Notes: generated by a model from the sequence alone, not told the origin. DNA of 12,636 nt from JBHEKP01 sp041859375 (GCA_041859375.1 JBHEKP010000015.1:1-12636), one strand, 5' to 3'. Counted from the first letter of the stretch, positions 1-7,416 are shown. Numbers and translations are program-made.

Positions 1-11
1 CGTGCTCAATC

Positions 12-43
12 CGCGTCCGCATGGTGCGGGCGTGTGTTTTTTT
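12..43 (+). terminator. Hairpin plus T-run ahead of rpsF (terminator or attenuator)
   Basis: Positions 12-21 can pair with 25-34 in a 10-bp stem that includes two G-U pairs and closes on a TGG loop. A run of seven T follows at 37-43. This is the form of a Rho-independent terminator. It ends only 4 bases before the rpsF Shine-Dalgarno (48-53), so it either ends an upstream gene or acts as an attenuator of the ribosomal-protein operon. Bases 1-62 hold no gene. Confidence 0.6.
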
Positions 44-62
44 GAAAAGGAGGTGAATTGCC

Positions 63-518
63 TTGAGAATGTACGAAGCGCTGTACATCATCGTTCCGAA
101 TGTGGACGATGATGCCATCCAGACGATAGTCGCGGGTGTGGAATCCATGATCACATCAGGCGGCGGCACTATCGTGCGCTCGGAAATCTGGGGCCGGCGG
201 AAGCTGGCCTATGAGATTCAAAAGCACAGTGAGGGCGTGTACGTGCTGCTCCGCTTCACGGCGGAGCCGGAGCTTGTGAAAAAGCTCGACACGCACTTTA
301 AACTGAGTGAGACAATCATCCGGGCCAAGGTGCTGCATCTTGACGAGCGCACGCTGAAGCTCGAAGCCGAGCAGCAGCACCGCCGCGAGGAGGAAGCCCG
401 CATTGCGGCCTCCCGCGTGCGCACCGACGACGATGACGACGACGACGAGGACGACGACGAAGACGATTTCGGCGGCGGCCGCGGACGGCGTCGTTCGCGC
501 AGGGACGAGGATGACTGA
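63..518 (+). CDS. rpsF: Small ribosomal subunit protein bS6
   Basis: S6 binds 16S rRNA in the platform of the 30S subunit as a partner of S18, encoded two genes downstream. Residues 1-96 are a complete S6 domain, with the family stretch WGRRKLAYEI at 43-52 followed by HSEGVYVLLRF. The TTG at 63 is chosen as start: it lies 9 nt after a strong AGGAGG (48-53) and gives the usual S6 opening Met-Arg-x-Tyr-Glu, whereas the ATG at 69 would be 15 nt away. At 151 residues the protein is longer than many S6 proteins. The extra part is a charged helix followed by an almost pure Asp/Glu run (122-135) and a Gly-Arg-rich tip. Acidic S6 tails are known and are glutamylated by RimK in E. coli, but an Asp run followed by basic residues is unusual. 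It is first gene of the operon, 20 nt before ssb. Confidence 0.97.
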   Translation: MRMYEALYIIVPNVDDDAIQTIVAGVESMITSGGGTIVRSEIWGRRKLAYEIQKHSEGVYVLLRFTAEPELVKKLDTHFKLSETIIRAKVLHLDERTLKLEAEQQHRREEEARIAASRVRTDDDDDDDEDDDEDDFGGGRGRRRSRRDEDD

Positions 519-538
519 AAATATAAAGGGGTTTAGGA

Positions 539-1003
539 ATGGGTGATCTTCGCGTGCCGGATCTCAACAAGGTGCTCGTGGCCGGAAGGCTCACGCGCGA
601 CCCTGAGCTCAAGTACACCAGCAACGGCAAGGCCTACTGCCGCGTTGGTGTCGCCAACACCCGCTATTACAAGGACGCCAGCGGCCAGCGCCAGGAGTCC
701 ACAACCTTTGTGGACGCCGTGGTTTGGGGCCCGATGGCGGAATTTGTGGGCGAGCGCCTGAAAAAAGGCCGCGCCGTGCTGGTGGAGGGGCGTTTGCAGA
801 CGAGCGAGTGGGAGGACCGGTCCACCGGCCAGAAACGCTCCAAGCTCGAAGTGAACGCCGACCGGGTTGTGACGCTGGAGTGGGACGACGACCGCGACCG
901 GGGCGGCGCCCCGCAGTCGCGTCCGGCGGCCCCGCGCCCGGCGCAGGAACCGGCCCCCCGCGAGATTGAGGAACCGATACCCGAGGACGACATTCCGTTC
1001 TAA
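539..1003 (+). CDS. ssb: Single-stranded DNA-binding protein
   Basis: SSB coats single-stranded DNA during replication and repair and recruits partner proteins through its C-terminal tip. Residues 8-114 are the OB fold, starting LNKVLVAGRLTRDPE, with aromatic DNA-contact candidates W63 and W91. A Pro/Arg-rich linker (about 116-141) leads to the acidic tip EDDIPF. The length of 154 residues is near-typical. The ATG at 539 lies 7 nt after AAAGGGG (525-531). The position between rpsF and rpsR is the conserved one for bacterial ssb, so identification is secure. A similar tip occurs on the DnaB encoded in the same operon. Confidence 0.97.
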   Translation: MGDLRVPDLNKVLVAGRLTRDPELKYTSNGKAYCRVGVANTRYYKDASGQRQESTTFVDAVVWGPMAEFVGERLKKGRAVLVEGRLQTSEWEDRSTGQKRSKLEVNADRVVTLEWDDDRDRGGAPQSRPAAPRPAQEPAPREIEEPIPEDDIPF

Positions 1004-1030
1004 AGGCCCCCTGAAAAGGATCCAAGACAC

Positions 1031-1312
1031 ATGGCAAAGATATCTGCCAAGGCAAAATCGAAAATCCGCGAGAAGAAGCTCAAGCGGAAGAAGAAAAAGA
1101 AATCGTCACGCGCGAAGATCTGCCGGTTGACGGTCGATCGCGTCGTGTACATTGACTACAAGGACACCAACCTGCTCAAGCACTACGTGACCGAGCGCGG
1201 GAAGATCATCCCCCGCCGGATCACCGGCGCGACCGCGAAGCACCAGCGCATGCTGAACCGGGCCATCAAACTGGCCCGCGAAGTGGCGCTGCTGCCGTTC
1301 TGCGCGGACTGA
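1031..1312 (+). CDS. rpsR: Small ribosomal subunit protein bS18
   Basis: S18 forms a heterodimer with S6 on the 30S platform. Residues 38-91 carry the S18 signature: VVYIDYKDTNLL, then GKIIPRRITG, then QRMLNRAIKLARE, ending ALLPF. The first 27 residues are an extension unusually rich in lysine, with runs such as KRKKKKK at 18-24. Basic N-terminal tails on S18 contact rRNA, but this one is long. The start ATG lies 10 nt after AAGGA (1016-1020). The gene sits 27 nt after ssb, so the two are very likely cotranscribed. Confidence 0.96.
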   Translation: MAKISAKAKSKIREKKLKRKKKKKSSRAKICRLTVDRVVYIDYKDTNLLKHYVTERGKIIPRRITGATAKHQRMLNRAIKLAREVALLPFCAD

Positions 1313-1340
1313 GCAGTCCGGAACAGGAACACCGCCGCCC

Positions 1341-2330
1341 ATGCTGAGACAATCGGCGCTTTGGCTGGGGCTTTTCATGGCGGGGGCGTTCCTGACCGAG
1401 GCGGGGCTTGCCCCGCTTGCGATGATGCTTTTTCCCGTGCCGGCCGCGGTCTTCTGGGCCTGCGGCCGGCGCGGGCCGGCCTTGATGACGCTCGCCTGGG
1501 CCGGGGTTTCGGTCCTGGCGGGCTACGGGTTGCGCATTGCGCTCCTGCGCGCCGCCGGCGTTGAGCCGGAGGTGTTCGGGATGGGCTGGCTGGTGGTCGG
1601 CTTCGCCGCCGCGCTGGTCGCCTCCGGAGGCGTGGTGCTGGGCGGGATGATCCGCTCGGGCAGCTCCTTCGGCCGCTGCGTGGCCGCGCTGTCGCTGCTG
1701 TATTTCGGCCTGATTGGCGCGGAGACGGCGGTGTTGTGGGATCAGACCCGCGACGCGTGGACGGTGTTCATGAACGCCCGGACCGCGGAGCTGGAGGAGG
1801 CCGGCAACACGGCGATGGCGGAGTTGCTGCGCTGGTTCGACGGTCACTGGGCGTATGTCGGCTTTGGCATGCTCTATTCGGGGCTGCTTCTGGCCGTGTC
1901 GCTGCAGGCCGTGGTCGTGTTCCGCTGGCTGCGCGCCAATCCGGACCAGGCCGCGGGCGTCGAGCCGAACGGACAGTTTAAGACCATGCGCCCGCCGGAA
2001 TGGCTGGTGTGGCTGGCCATCGCGGCGGCGCTGCTGTGGCTGGCCGACAACCGGTGGCCCAACGAGACCGTGCGCTTCGTGTCGTGGAACACGGCCATGG
2101 CCCTGTTCACCGTCTACTGGCTGAACGGGCTCGGCATAGCGCTCTGCGGCCTCCAGGCCTTCGGCGCGCGGGCGGGCATGCAGGCGCTCCTGCTGGGGCT
2201 GCTTTTCCTGTCCGGGATGCACCAGGGTCTGGCCGTTTTCGGCCTTTTCGACACCTGGTTCGAGCACCGGATTGCGCTGGCCCGGCTGGCCGCGGCATGG
2301 CGGGAGCGCAACCGCGACCGGGACGGATGA
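1341..2330 (+). CDS. DUF2232/YybS-type polytopic membrane protein
   Basis: This 329-residue protein is very hydrophobic, with about eight membrane segments (roughly 8-40, 47-70, 82-105, 113-131, 171-197, 219-236, 249-272, 279-303) and a basic C-terminus ending RERNRDRDG. The motif GLFDTWFEHR at 301-310 resembles the closing GLFDxWFxxR of DUF2232 (YybS) proteins. Its place between rpsR and rplI is where yybS lies in Bacillus, followed there by the phosphodiesterase gene gdpP (yybT), which is absent here. The biochemical role of the family is not established. The start ATG is 28 nt after rpsR, with only weak GGA-type sites upstream, so the exact start is less certain. A 111-nt gap separates it from rplI. 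Confidence 0.75.
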   Translation: MLRQSALWLGLFMAGAFLTEAGLAPLAMMLFPVPAAVFWACGRRGPALMTLAWAGVSVLAGYGLRIALLRAAGVEPEVFGMGWLVVGFAAALVASGGVVLGGMIRSGSSFGRCVAALSLLYFGLIGAETAVLWDQTRDAWTVFMNARTAELEEAGNTAMAELLRWFDGHWAYVGFGMLYSGLLLAVSLQAVVVFRWLRANPDQAAGVEPNGQFKTMRPPEWLVWLAIAAALLWLADNRWPNETVRFVSWNTAMALFTVYWLNGLGIALCGLQAFGARAGMQALLLGLLFLSGMHQGLAVFGLFDTWFEHRIALARLAAAWRERNRDRDG

Positions 2331-2441
2331 CCGGGCGGCGGCGCGTGGATGAAACGGATTTTCAAGACTGAACAAGGCATAAACGGCGGCGGCGGCCCGG
2401 ATGGAACGGGCGCCGCGGCGGAAACCAGGGAGTGGTGACAA

Positions 2442-2951
2442 ATGAACGTCATCCTTTGCGACGATGTTGAGAACCTCGGAACGATGGGCGCCCGCGTGAA
2501 GGTCACCGACGGCTACGCGCGCAACTATCTCATCCCGCGCAAGCTGGCCGTGGCGGTGGACTCCGCCTCCGCGAAGCAGATTGAGCATGAAATGCGCATC
2601 ATCAAGAAGCGCGAGGACAAGCGCCGCACCGAAATGACCGCCCTCGCGGCCCGGATGCGCGGCGTCACCCTTGAATTTCATGTGCGCGCCGGGGAGGAGG
2701 ACAAGATTTTCGGGTCCGTCACCAGCGCCATGATCGCCGAGGGCCTGGCGGAGGCCGGCCACGAGGTGAGCCGCAAGGCGGTGATGCTTGAGGAGCCCAT
2801 CAAGGCCCTCGGCATCTACACCGTCCCCGTGCGCCTCGCCTCCGGGATCGAGGCCGAGGTGAAGGTCTGGGTGCGCGGGCTCAACGACGAGGTGACCACC
2901 GAAAACACGGCGGAAACCGGCGACGAAGAAACAGCCGAGCCGACCTCCTGA
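2442..2951 (+). CDS. rplI: Large ribosomal subunit protein bL9
   Basis: L9 binds 23S rRNA at the base of the L1 stalk and helps keep the reading frame. The N-terminal rRNA-binding domain (1-50) contains the signature GYARNYLIP at 24-32. A long connecting helix (about 42-74) and the C-terminal domain follow, recognised by DKIFGSVTSAMI (87-98) and the closing beta-rich segment to about 148. A 20-residue Thr/Glu-rich tail is extra; at 169 residues the protein is slightly longer than the usual 148-150. The ATG lies 9 nt after GGGAG (2428-2432). Only 13 nt separate its stop from dnaB, so the two are probably one transcript. Confidence 0.97.
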   Translation: MNVILCDDVENLGTMGARVKVTDGYARNYLIPRKLAVAVDSASAKQIEHEMRIIKKREDKRRTEMTALAARMRGVTLEFHVRAGEEDKIFGSVTSAMIAEGLAEAGHEVSRKAVMLEEPIKALGIYTVPVRLASGIEAEVKVWVRGLNDEVTTENTAETGDEETAEPTS

Positions 2952-2964
2952 CCGGGGTGGCGCG

Positions 2965-4443
2965 ATGGCAGAAGCCCGCAAAAAAAAGCCGCGTGACGGA
3001 ACGCCGGCGCCGCCGGTGTTCGACCGCATGCCCCCGCACAACATCGAGGCCGAGCGGTCGGTGCTGGGCGCGCTGCTGATCAACGGGCAGGCCGTCGGCC
3101 CCGTCATCGAGATCTTCCACGAGAACGATCCGGAAATTTTCTACCATCCGCCGCATCAGGCCGTTTTTGACGCGGTCGTGGAGCTTTTCCGGAACAACGT
3201 GCCCGCCGACATGGTCACCGTGGCCGCCGAGCTTGAAAAGAACGGCCGCCTGGACGAGGTCGGCGGGCCGTCGTATCTTTCCGACCTCACCATGGCGGTG
3301 CCCACCTCCGCCAACGTGGAATATTACGCCAGGATCGTGATGCGCGCGGCCATGCTGCGCAAGCTCATCGTCACCTGCACCCAGATCACCGGCGAGGCCT
3401 ACCAGGGCGGCGACGAGGTGGAGGAGCTGCTCGACACGGCGGAGAAGCGCATCTTCGCCCTCAACGAGCAGCGCCAGACCAACCCCATCCACCATGTGGG
3501 CGATCTGGTCAAGGAGGGCGTGGCGGCCATCCAGTCCAAGATGGACAACCGCTCCGGAATCAACGGGCTGGCCACGGGATTCCCCGAACTGGACAAAATG
3601 ATGTCCGGGCTGCAGAAGTCCGACATGATCGTGCTCGCGGCGCGGCCCTCCGTGGGCAAGACGGCCTTCGCGCTGAACATCGCCGCGAACGCCGCCATCC
3701 GGGACAACAAGGCCACCCTCCTCTTCAGCTTGGAAATGGCCAAGGAGCAGCTCGTCCAGCGCCTCCTGTGCCTTGTGGGCCAGGTGGACATGCAGAAACT
3801 GCGCGACGGATTCATGCCCCACCAGGAATTCGCCAAGGTGCAGGGCGCCGCCCAGTTCCTCTCCACCGCGCCGATATACATCGACGAGACCTCGGGGCTC
3901 ACCCCGCTGGAGATGCGCTCCAAGGCGCGCGGCCACGCCGCCCGCCACCCCCTGGACCTGGTTGTCATCGACTACATGCAGCTCATGCACACCTCGGGCA
4001 AGTCGGAGAACCGGCAGAACGAAATCGCCGAAATCTCCCGCGCCATCAAGGGGCTGGCCCGCGAGCTGCGCGTGCCCGTGCTCACCCTGTCCCAGCTCAG
4101 CCGCGAGGCCGAAAAGGACGACCGGGGCATGCCCAAGATGTCGCACCTGCGCGAGTCGGGCGCCATCGAGCAGGACGCCGACGTGGTCATGATTCTCGCC
4201 CGCCCGCCCGCGGCCGAGCGCGAGGAGGAAAAGCGCGACCAGGTGATTCTGCAGCTCGCCAAGCAGCGCAACGGCCCCACGGGAAAACTGGAGCTGCTGT
4301 TCAGGCGGAACATACAACGGTTTTTGCCGCTGGACGACAAGGGCGCGCCGGTCATGCCGCCGCCCGCGGCCGGCGGCGCGCCCGTGCCCGATCCCTTCGA
4401 GATGGACGGCGCGGGCTATCTGGAGGATGACGCGCCCTTCTGA
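2965..4443 (+). CDS. dnaB: Replicative DNA helicase DnaB
   Basis: This is the hexameric 5'-3' helicase that opens the replication fork. The N-terminal DnaG-interaction domain spans about 22-125 (start: PPHNIEAERSVLGALL). The RecA-like motor covers about 195-455, with Walker A RPSVGKTA at 227-234, the conserved FSLEM at 254-258, Walker B LVVIDYMQL at 332-340, LSQLSRE at 375-381, and the late RNGPTG motif at 435-440 with a probable arginine finger in FRRNIQRF. No intein or frameshift is seen. Residues 460-492 form a Pro/Gly-rich tail ending GYLEDDAPF, which looks like an SSB C-terminal tip. The start is 13 nt after rplI, with GGGGTGG upstream. Length 492 is slightly above the usual 450-470 because of the tail. 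Confidence 0.97.
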   Translation: MAEARKKKPRDGTPAPPVFDRMPPHNIEAERSVLGALLINGQAVGPVIEIFHENDPEIFYHPPHQAVFDAVVELFRNNVPADMVTVAAELEKNGRLDEVGGPSYLSDLTMAVPTSANVEYYARIVMRAAMLRKLIVTCTQITGEAYQGGDEVEELLDTAEKRIFALNEQRQTNPIHHVGDLVKEGVAAIQSKMDNRSGINGLATGFPELDKMMSGLQKSDMIVLAARPSVGKTAFALNIAANAAIRDNKATLLFSLEMAKEQLVQRLLCLVGQVDMQKLRDGFMPHQEFAKVQGAAQFLSTAPIYIDETSGLTPLEMRSKARGHAARHPLDLVVIDYMQLMHTSGKSENRQNEIAEISRAIKGLARELRVPVLTLSQLSREAEKDDRGMPKMSHLRESGAIEQDADVVMILARPPAAEREEEKRDQVILQLAKQRNGPTGKLELLFRRNIQRFLPLDDKGAPVMPPPAAGGAPVPDPFEMDGAGYLEDDAPF

Positions 4444-4453
4444 AACCGCGCGT

Positions 4454-4480
4454 CCGGAGGTCTCCGGCGCCGCGCGCCGG
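4454..4480 (+). other. GC-rich inverted repeats between dnaB and dapA
   Basis: CCGGAG (4454-4459) pairs with CTCCGG (4462-4467), and the overlapping CCGGCGC (4464-4470) pairs with GCGCCGG (4474-4480). The two hairpins are mutually exclusive. No T-run follows, so this is not a standard Rho-independent terminator. It could separate dapA expression from the operon or simply be GC-rich spacer. Confidence 0.3.
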
Positions 4481-4519
4481 AATGGATGAAACATGATCAC
4501 AGGATCAGGAGTGACGAAA

Positions 4520-5392
4520 ATGACATTCAAAGGTTCCTATGTCGCGCTGGTGACCCCCTTCAAGCCCTCCATGGAGATCGACTACGAGGCCTACGGCCGG
4601 CTCATCGACTTCCAGATCGAAAAGGGCACCGACGGCATCGTGCCCTGCGGATGCACCGGCGAGGCCGCCACCCTCAGCCACGACGAGCAGAAGCAGTGCA
4701 TCCGCTTCGCCGTCGAGCGCATCGCCGGGCGCGTGCCCGTCGTCGCGGGCACCGGCTCCAACAACACCGCCGAGGCCGTGGGCCTCACCCGCTACGCGAA
4801 GGAGGTCGGCGCCGACGCCGCCCTGCTCATCACCCCCTACTACAACAAGCCCACCGCCGCCGGGCAGATAGCCCACTACCGCACCGTCGCAGGGGCCGTG
4901 GACATCCCCATCATGCTCTACAACGTGCCCGGACGCACCGGCACCAAGATTGAGCCCGCCACCGTGGCCAAACTCAGTGAAATCCCGAACATCGTCTCCA
5001 TCAAGGAGGCCTGCGGCAGCATCGACCAGGTCACCCAAATCCTCAGCCTCTGCGGCATCAACGTCATGTCCGGCGACGACAGCCTCACCCTGCCCATGAT
5101 GGCCGTGGGCGCCGCGGGCGTTGTGTCCGTCGCGGCAAACGTGGCCCCCGCCGAAGTGGCCGCCCTCTGCCGCACCGCCGGGGAGGGCGACTACGCCGCC
5201 GCCCGCGCGCTCCACTACAAACTCGCCGCCCTCTTCAAGGGCCTCTTCATCGAGACCAACCCCATGCCGGTGAAGGCCGCCCTCGCGCGCATGGGCCTCA
5301 TCCAGAACGTGCTGCGCCTGCCCCTCGTCCCCCTCACCGAAAGCAAACAGCCCGAACTCGACGCCATCCTGCGCGAGCTCGGCCTGATCTAA
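4520..5392 (+). CDS. dapA: 4-hydroxy-tetrahydrodipicolinate synthase (DapA)
   Basis: DapA condenses pyruvate with aspartate semialdehyde, the first committed step to diaminopimelate and lysine, in the cytoplasm. The sequence is a complete (beta/alpha)8 lyase of 290 residues: LVTPF at 10-14, TPYYNKP at 105-111 (Tyr107/108), YNVPGRT at 134-140, and the Schiff-base lysine K162 in SIKEACG. In the substrate loop the usual GTTGE reads GCTGE (44-48), so the Thr of the Thr-Tyr-Tyr proton relay (T44 in E. coli numbering) is Cys45. The start at 4520 is chosen over the in-frame ATG at 4493 because AGGAG (4507-4511) lies 8 nt upstream and MTFKGSYVALVTPF is a normal beginning. It follows dnaB by 76 nt and is closed by a strong terminator. 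Confidence 0.95.
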   Translation: MTFKGSYVALVTPFKPSMEIDYEAYGRLIDFQIEKGTDGIVPCGCTGEAATLSHDEQKQCIRFAVERIAGRVPVVAGTGSNNTAEAVGLTRYAKEVGADAALLITPYYNKPTAAGQIAHYRTVAGAVDIPIMLYNVPGRTGTKIEPATVAKLSEIPNIVSIKEACGSIDQVTQILSLCGINVMSGDDSLTLPMMAVGAAGVVSVAANVAPAEVAALCRTAGEGDYAAARALHYKLAALFKGLFIETNPMPVKAALARMGLIQNVLRLPLVPLTESKQPELDAILRELGLI

Positions 5393-5411
5393 CCCGCCCC
5401 CCAAACCATTG

Positions 5412-5447
5412 CGCCGGTGTCCGCATTGCGGCCACCGGCGTTTTTTT
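5412..5447 (+). terminator. Rho-independent terminator after dapA
   Basis: CGCCGGTG (5412-5419) pairs with CACCGGCG (5433-5440). An inner CCGC (5421-5424) pairs with GCGG (5428-5431) around an ATT loop, giving 12 bp with one mismatch. Seven T follow (5441-5447). It lies 19 nt after the dapA stop and separates the operon from the DUF1080 gene. Confidence 0.9.
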
Positions 5448-5480
5448 GCGCCCTGGAAATGCGCCGTACCGCCGCGCCGG

Positions 5481-5488
5481 TGTATAGT
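5481..5488 (+). promoter_or_regulatory. Possible -10 element of the DUF1080 gene
   Basis: TGTATAGT contains a TATAGT hexamer (5483-5488) with TG directly before it, 28 nt upstream of the ATG. No convincing -35 is seen at the usual distance. The strong terminator just upstream means the gene needs its own promoter, and this is the best candidate. The GAGGGA at 5505-5510 serves as ribosome binding site. Confidence 0.3.
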
Positions 5489-5516
5489 AGGGCGCAAACC
5501 GCAAGAGGGACACGCG

Positions 5517-6506
5517 ATGCTGAAAAAGATTCTCTTCAATCCGGCGCGGACGCTGCTGGTGCTCACCTGGGTGGTGCTGGGTTTCATCGTCTACACCTAT
5601 TTTTCGCCGGGCTATGTGAGGCCGCAGGGCGCTCCCACGCCCGCGCCCACGGGGGCGGGCTGGATTGACCTGCTGGACGCGGAGAACGCGCAGCACTGGA
5701 AAAACCTCGACGGCGGCAAACCCGTGTCCGTGGTGGAGAACGGGGAACTCCACATTTTCGGCAGCATGCCGCCGCTGAAATACGCCACCTACACGGGCCG
5801 GACCTTTGGCGACTTCGACCTGCACCTTGAGTTCAAACTCTCGCCGCCCAAGTATTTCGGCTACCTGGCCATGCTGGCGCTGAACCCGCAGATGCGCACC
5901 AACAGCGGCGTGTTCCTCCGCGTGCCCAAGGGCGACTCGCCCCTGCGCGGCTTCGAGGTGCAGGTACTCGACGACGCCCTGTGGCCGCCCAACAAAAACG
6001 GCACCGGCTCCATCTATGACGTGGTGTCGCCCATGCACAACATGGCCCGCCCCGCGGGCGAATGGAACTCCTACGACATCCACACGCGCGGCACCCGCGT
6101 GGTGGTGGTGGTCAACGGATGGAAGGTGGTGGACGCCGACTTCGCCCAGATGACCCGGCCCATCGGCAAGTTCAAGACCCCCTACGTCTCGCTGCCGAAG
6201 GAGGGCTACATCTCCCTGCAGGACCACGGCGGCGAACTGTGGTACCGCAACATCCGCGTGCGCCCCGCCGATCCGGCGGATCCCATCCCCGGTCCGACCC
6301 CCGGCGCGGCGCCCTCCGCCGCCGTCAAAACCGGCCCCGTCACCACCACCGTCGAACCGGCCCTCCCCGTCGGCGCGGTGGAACAGGCGGCCCCCCCTGA
6401 AAACACGCCCGTGGTGGAGGAAGAAACCCCCGAGGTCGAGGACATGCCCGCCCTGGAGGAACTGCCCGAGGCCGAACCCCTTCCCGAGGACGAGCCGGTG
6501 ATGTAA
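5517..6506 (+). CDS. Membrane-anchored DUF1080 (3-keto-disaccharide hydrolase fold) protein
   Basis: The DUF1080 family adopts a concanavalin-like beta-sandwich and includes 3-keto-disaccharide hydrolases; the substrate here is unknown. Residues 12-30 are a single hydrophobic anchor after a basic N-terminus, so the domain should be periplasmic or exported. The domain runs from about 49 (GWIDLLDAENAQHWKN) to 251, with GDFDLHLEFKL, NSGVFLRVPKG, GFEVQVLDD, AGEWNSYDI and the closing GYISLQDHGGELWYRNIRVRP, all typical. Residues 252-329 are a low-complexity Pro/Glu/Val tail. The ATG at 5517 is chosen because GAGGGA lies 6 nt upstream and the basic-plus-hydrophobic anchor begins there; an in-frame extension to 5409 would run through the dapA terminator. 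The last 19 codons, stop and downstream bases recur in diverged form near 11952-12031. Confidence 0.88.
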   Translation: MLKKILFNPARTLLVLTWVVLGFIVYTYFSPGYVRPQGAPTPAPTGAGWIDLLDAENAQHWKNLDGGKPVSVVENGELHIFGSMPPLKYATYTGRTFGDFDLHLEFKLSPPKYFGYLAMLALNPQMRTNSGVFLRVPKGDSPLRGFEVQVLDDALWPPNKNGTGSIYDVVSPMHNMARPAGEWNSYDIHTRGTRVVVVVNGWKVVDADFAQMTRPIGKFKTPYVSLPKEGYISLQDHGGELWYRNIRVRPADPADPIPGPTPGAAPSAAVKTGPVTTTVEPALPVGAVEQAAPPENTPVVEEETPEVEDMPALEELPEAEPLPEDEPVM

Positions 6507-6528
6507 TCCCGGCCCTGCCGGGCGCGCC
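6447..6528 (+). repeat. Direct repeat copy 1: 3' end of the DUF1080 gene
   Basis: These 82 bases are the last 19 codons, TAA stop and 22 following bases of the DUF1080 gene, ending in the palindrome GGCGCGCC. The same segment recurs in the same orientation at 11952-12031, with four substitutions and two single-base gaps by eye. The two copies bracket the accessory block. Confidence 0.85.
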
Positions 6529-6551
6529 GTTCCGGAGATTGGCGCGCCCGG
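6518..6551 (+). terminator. Strong hairpin between the convergent DUF1080 and three-TM genes
   Basis: CCGGGCGCGCC (6518-6528) is a perfect 11-bp inverted match of GGCGCGCCCGG (6541-6551) around a 12-base loop. No T-run follows on either side, so termination would be weak or factor-assisted. It lies in the 100-nt gap between two converging genes, where a bidirectional stop is expected. The second copy of the DUF1080 gene end retains only the first arm. Confidence 0.5.
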
Positions 6552-6606
6552 AAATTCCCCAGATTGTTCCTGTTAGCAGTAACCCCAAAGGCGATAGCAA
6601 ACCCGC

Positions 6607-7377
6607 CTATAACAGCGGCTCATTTGCATACACACGTTCCAGTGCCACTTCTGATTCTGGAACTGTGAATGACCCCAACTCTCCGGCATAGCCGGCTGTA
6701 CGAATTTCATCTTCCGTGGTCAAGTCCTTCCGAAAACTGAGCAGATTTGCCATACTTCCGGCGTCAACATCCCTGATGGTGCCGTCCGGAAGGGTGAACC
6801 GAAGCCCAAAGGCCTGGAAATTGAAGGAGGAACCGTCCCGGTGCATGACAAACTGGAAGACAGCCTCCACCTTTTCCGCCTGGGTGTTTCTCAAGGGTTC
6901 ATTTTGCCGCATTCCGTCAACATCAAGCTCCCCGATGGCGTTGACATACTCCACCCCGTTTTCCATCGTCTCACTTTCCCAGACACAGGATTTGAAGAAA
7001 GTGTAGTTGTCCAGAGCCTCGCCAACGGTGGTGGTCGGGTTGAACTCCAAGACGCCGCCCTTCACCCCGGCAATGTTTCCCCCAACATTTCCAAGGCTGA
7101 ACAGAAACACGAGAAACCCTGTGATACAGGCCATCATGACGGTGTTCCGCATTCTGTGGGGGTATTCAACGGGTTGTTCCTGCGCCCGCGCGATAAGTAA
7201 TTTCCGGTTCATCTGGTAGATGATCGCGGGCACGACAAGAAGGGACAGCGCGGCCCATCCCCCAGCTGAATGGTTATGCGCAACAGTGTCGCCCGCTATT
7301 TTGCCGATTTTATGACGCGCCGCATCCGTGTAAACACCCAGGGCAAGACCGCCCAGCATGGCAATGAGGTAATGCAT
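6607..7377 (-). CDS. Three-TM membrane protein with soluble C-terminal domain, unknown function
   Basis: The 256-residue product has three hydrophobic segments (about 3-16, 41-56, 78-97). A Tyr-Thr-Asp-x-x-x-His-Lys-Ile-Gly-Lys stretch follows the first, and MNRKLLIARAQEQPVE follows the second. From 103 on there is a soluble domain beginning VKGGVLEFNPTTTVGEALDNYTFFKSCVWE, a pattern I associate with small bacterial membrane or lipoprotein modules in which VGxALxxYxxFKxxxWE is conserved; no function can be assigned. The start ATG has a strong GGAGA site about 7 nt upstream. It lies 39 nt downstream of the pentapeptide-repeat gene on the same strand, so both are probably one transcript. Composition is near the window average, less GC-extreme than the housekeeping genes. 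Confidence 0.72.
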   Translation of the reverse strand: MHYLIAMLGGLALGVYTDAARHKIGKIAGDTVAHNHSAGGWAALSLLVVPAIIYQMNRKLLIARAQEQPVEYPHRMRNTVMMACITGFLVFLFSLGNVGGNIAGVKGGVLEFNPTTTVGEALDNYTFFKSCVWESETMENGVEYVNAIGELDVDGMRQNEPLRNTQAEKVEAVFQFVMHRDGSSFNFQAFGLRFTLPDGTIRDVDAGSMANLLSFRKDLTTEDEIRTAGYAGELGSFTVPESEVALERVYANEPLL

Positions 7378-7416
7378 TTCACTTCTCCTTTTTTGGTTTG
7401 CCGCAACGTCAGTTGT

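Noticed and set aside
1266..4530. Very long minus-strand open frames opposite the DUF2232, rplI and dnaB genes
   Set aside because: They are antisense to well-identified conserved genes; their residue content (His/Arg/Gly/Pro rich) is typical of reverse-frame reading of GC-rich genes.
6636..6663. GTTCCAG ... CTGGAAC inverted repeat near the three-TM gene 3' end
   Set aside because: It resembles the CGTTCC palindrome but has a 14-base gap and lies inside coding sequence, so it is not counted as a third operator.
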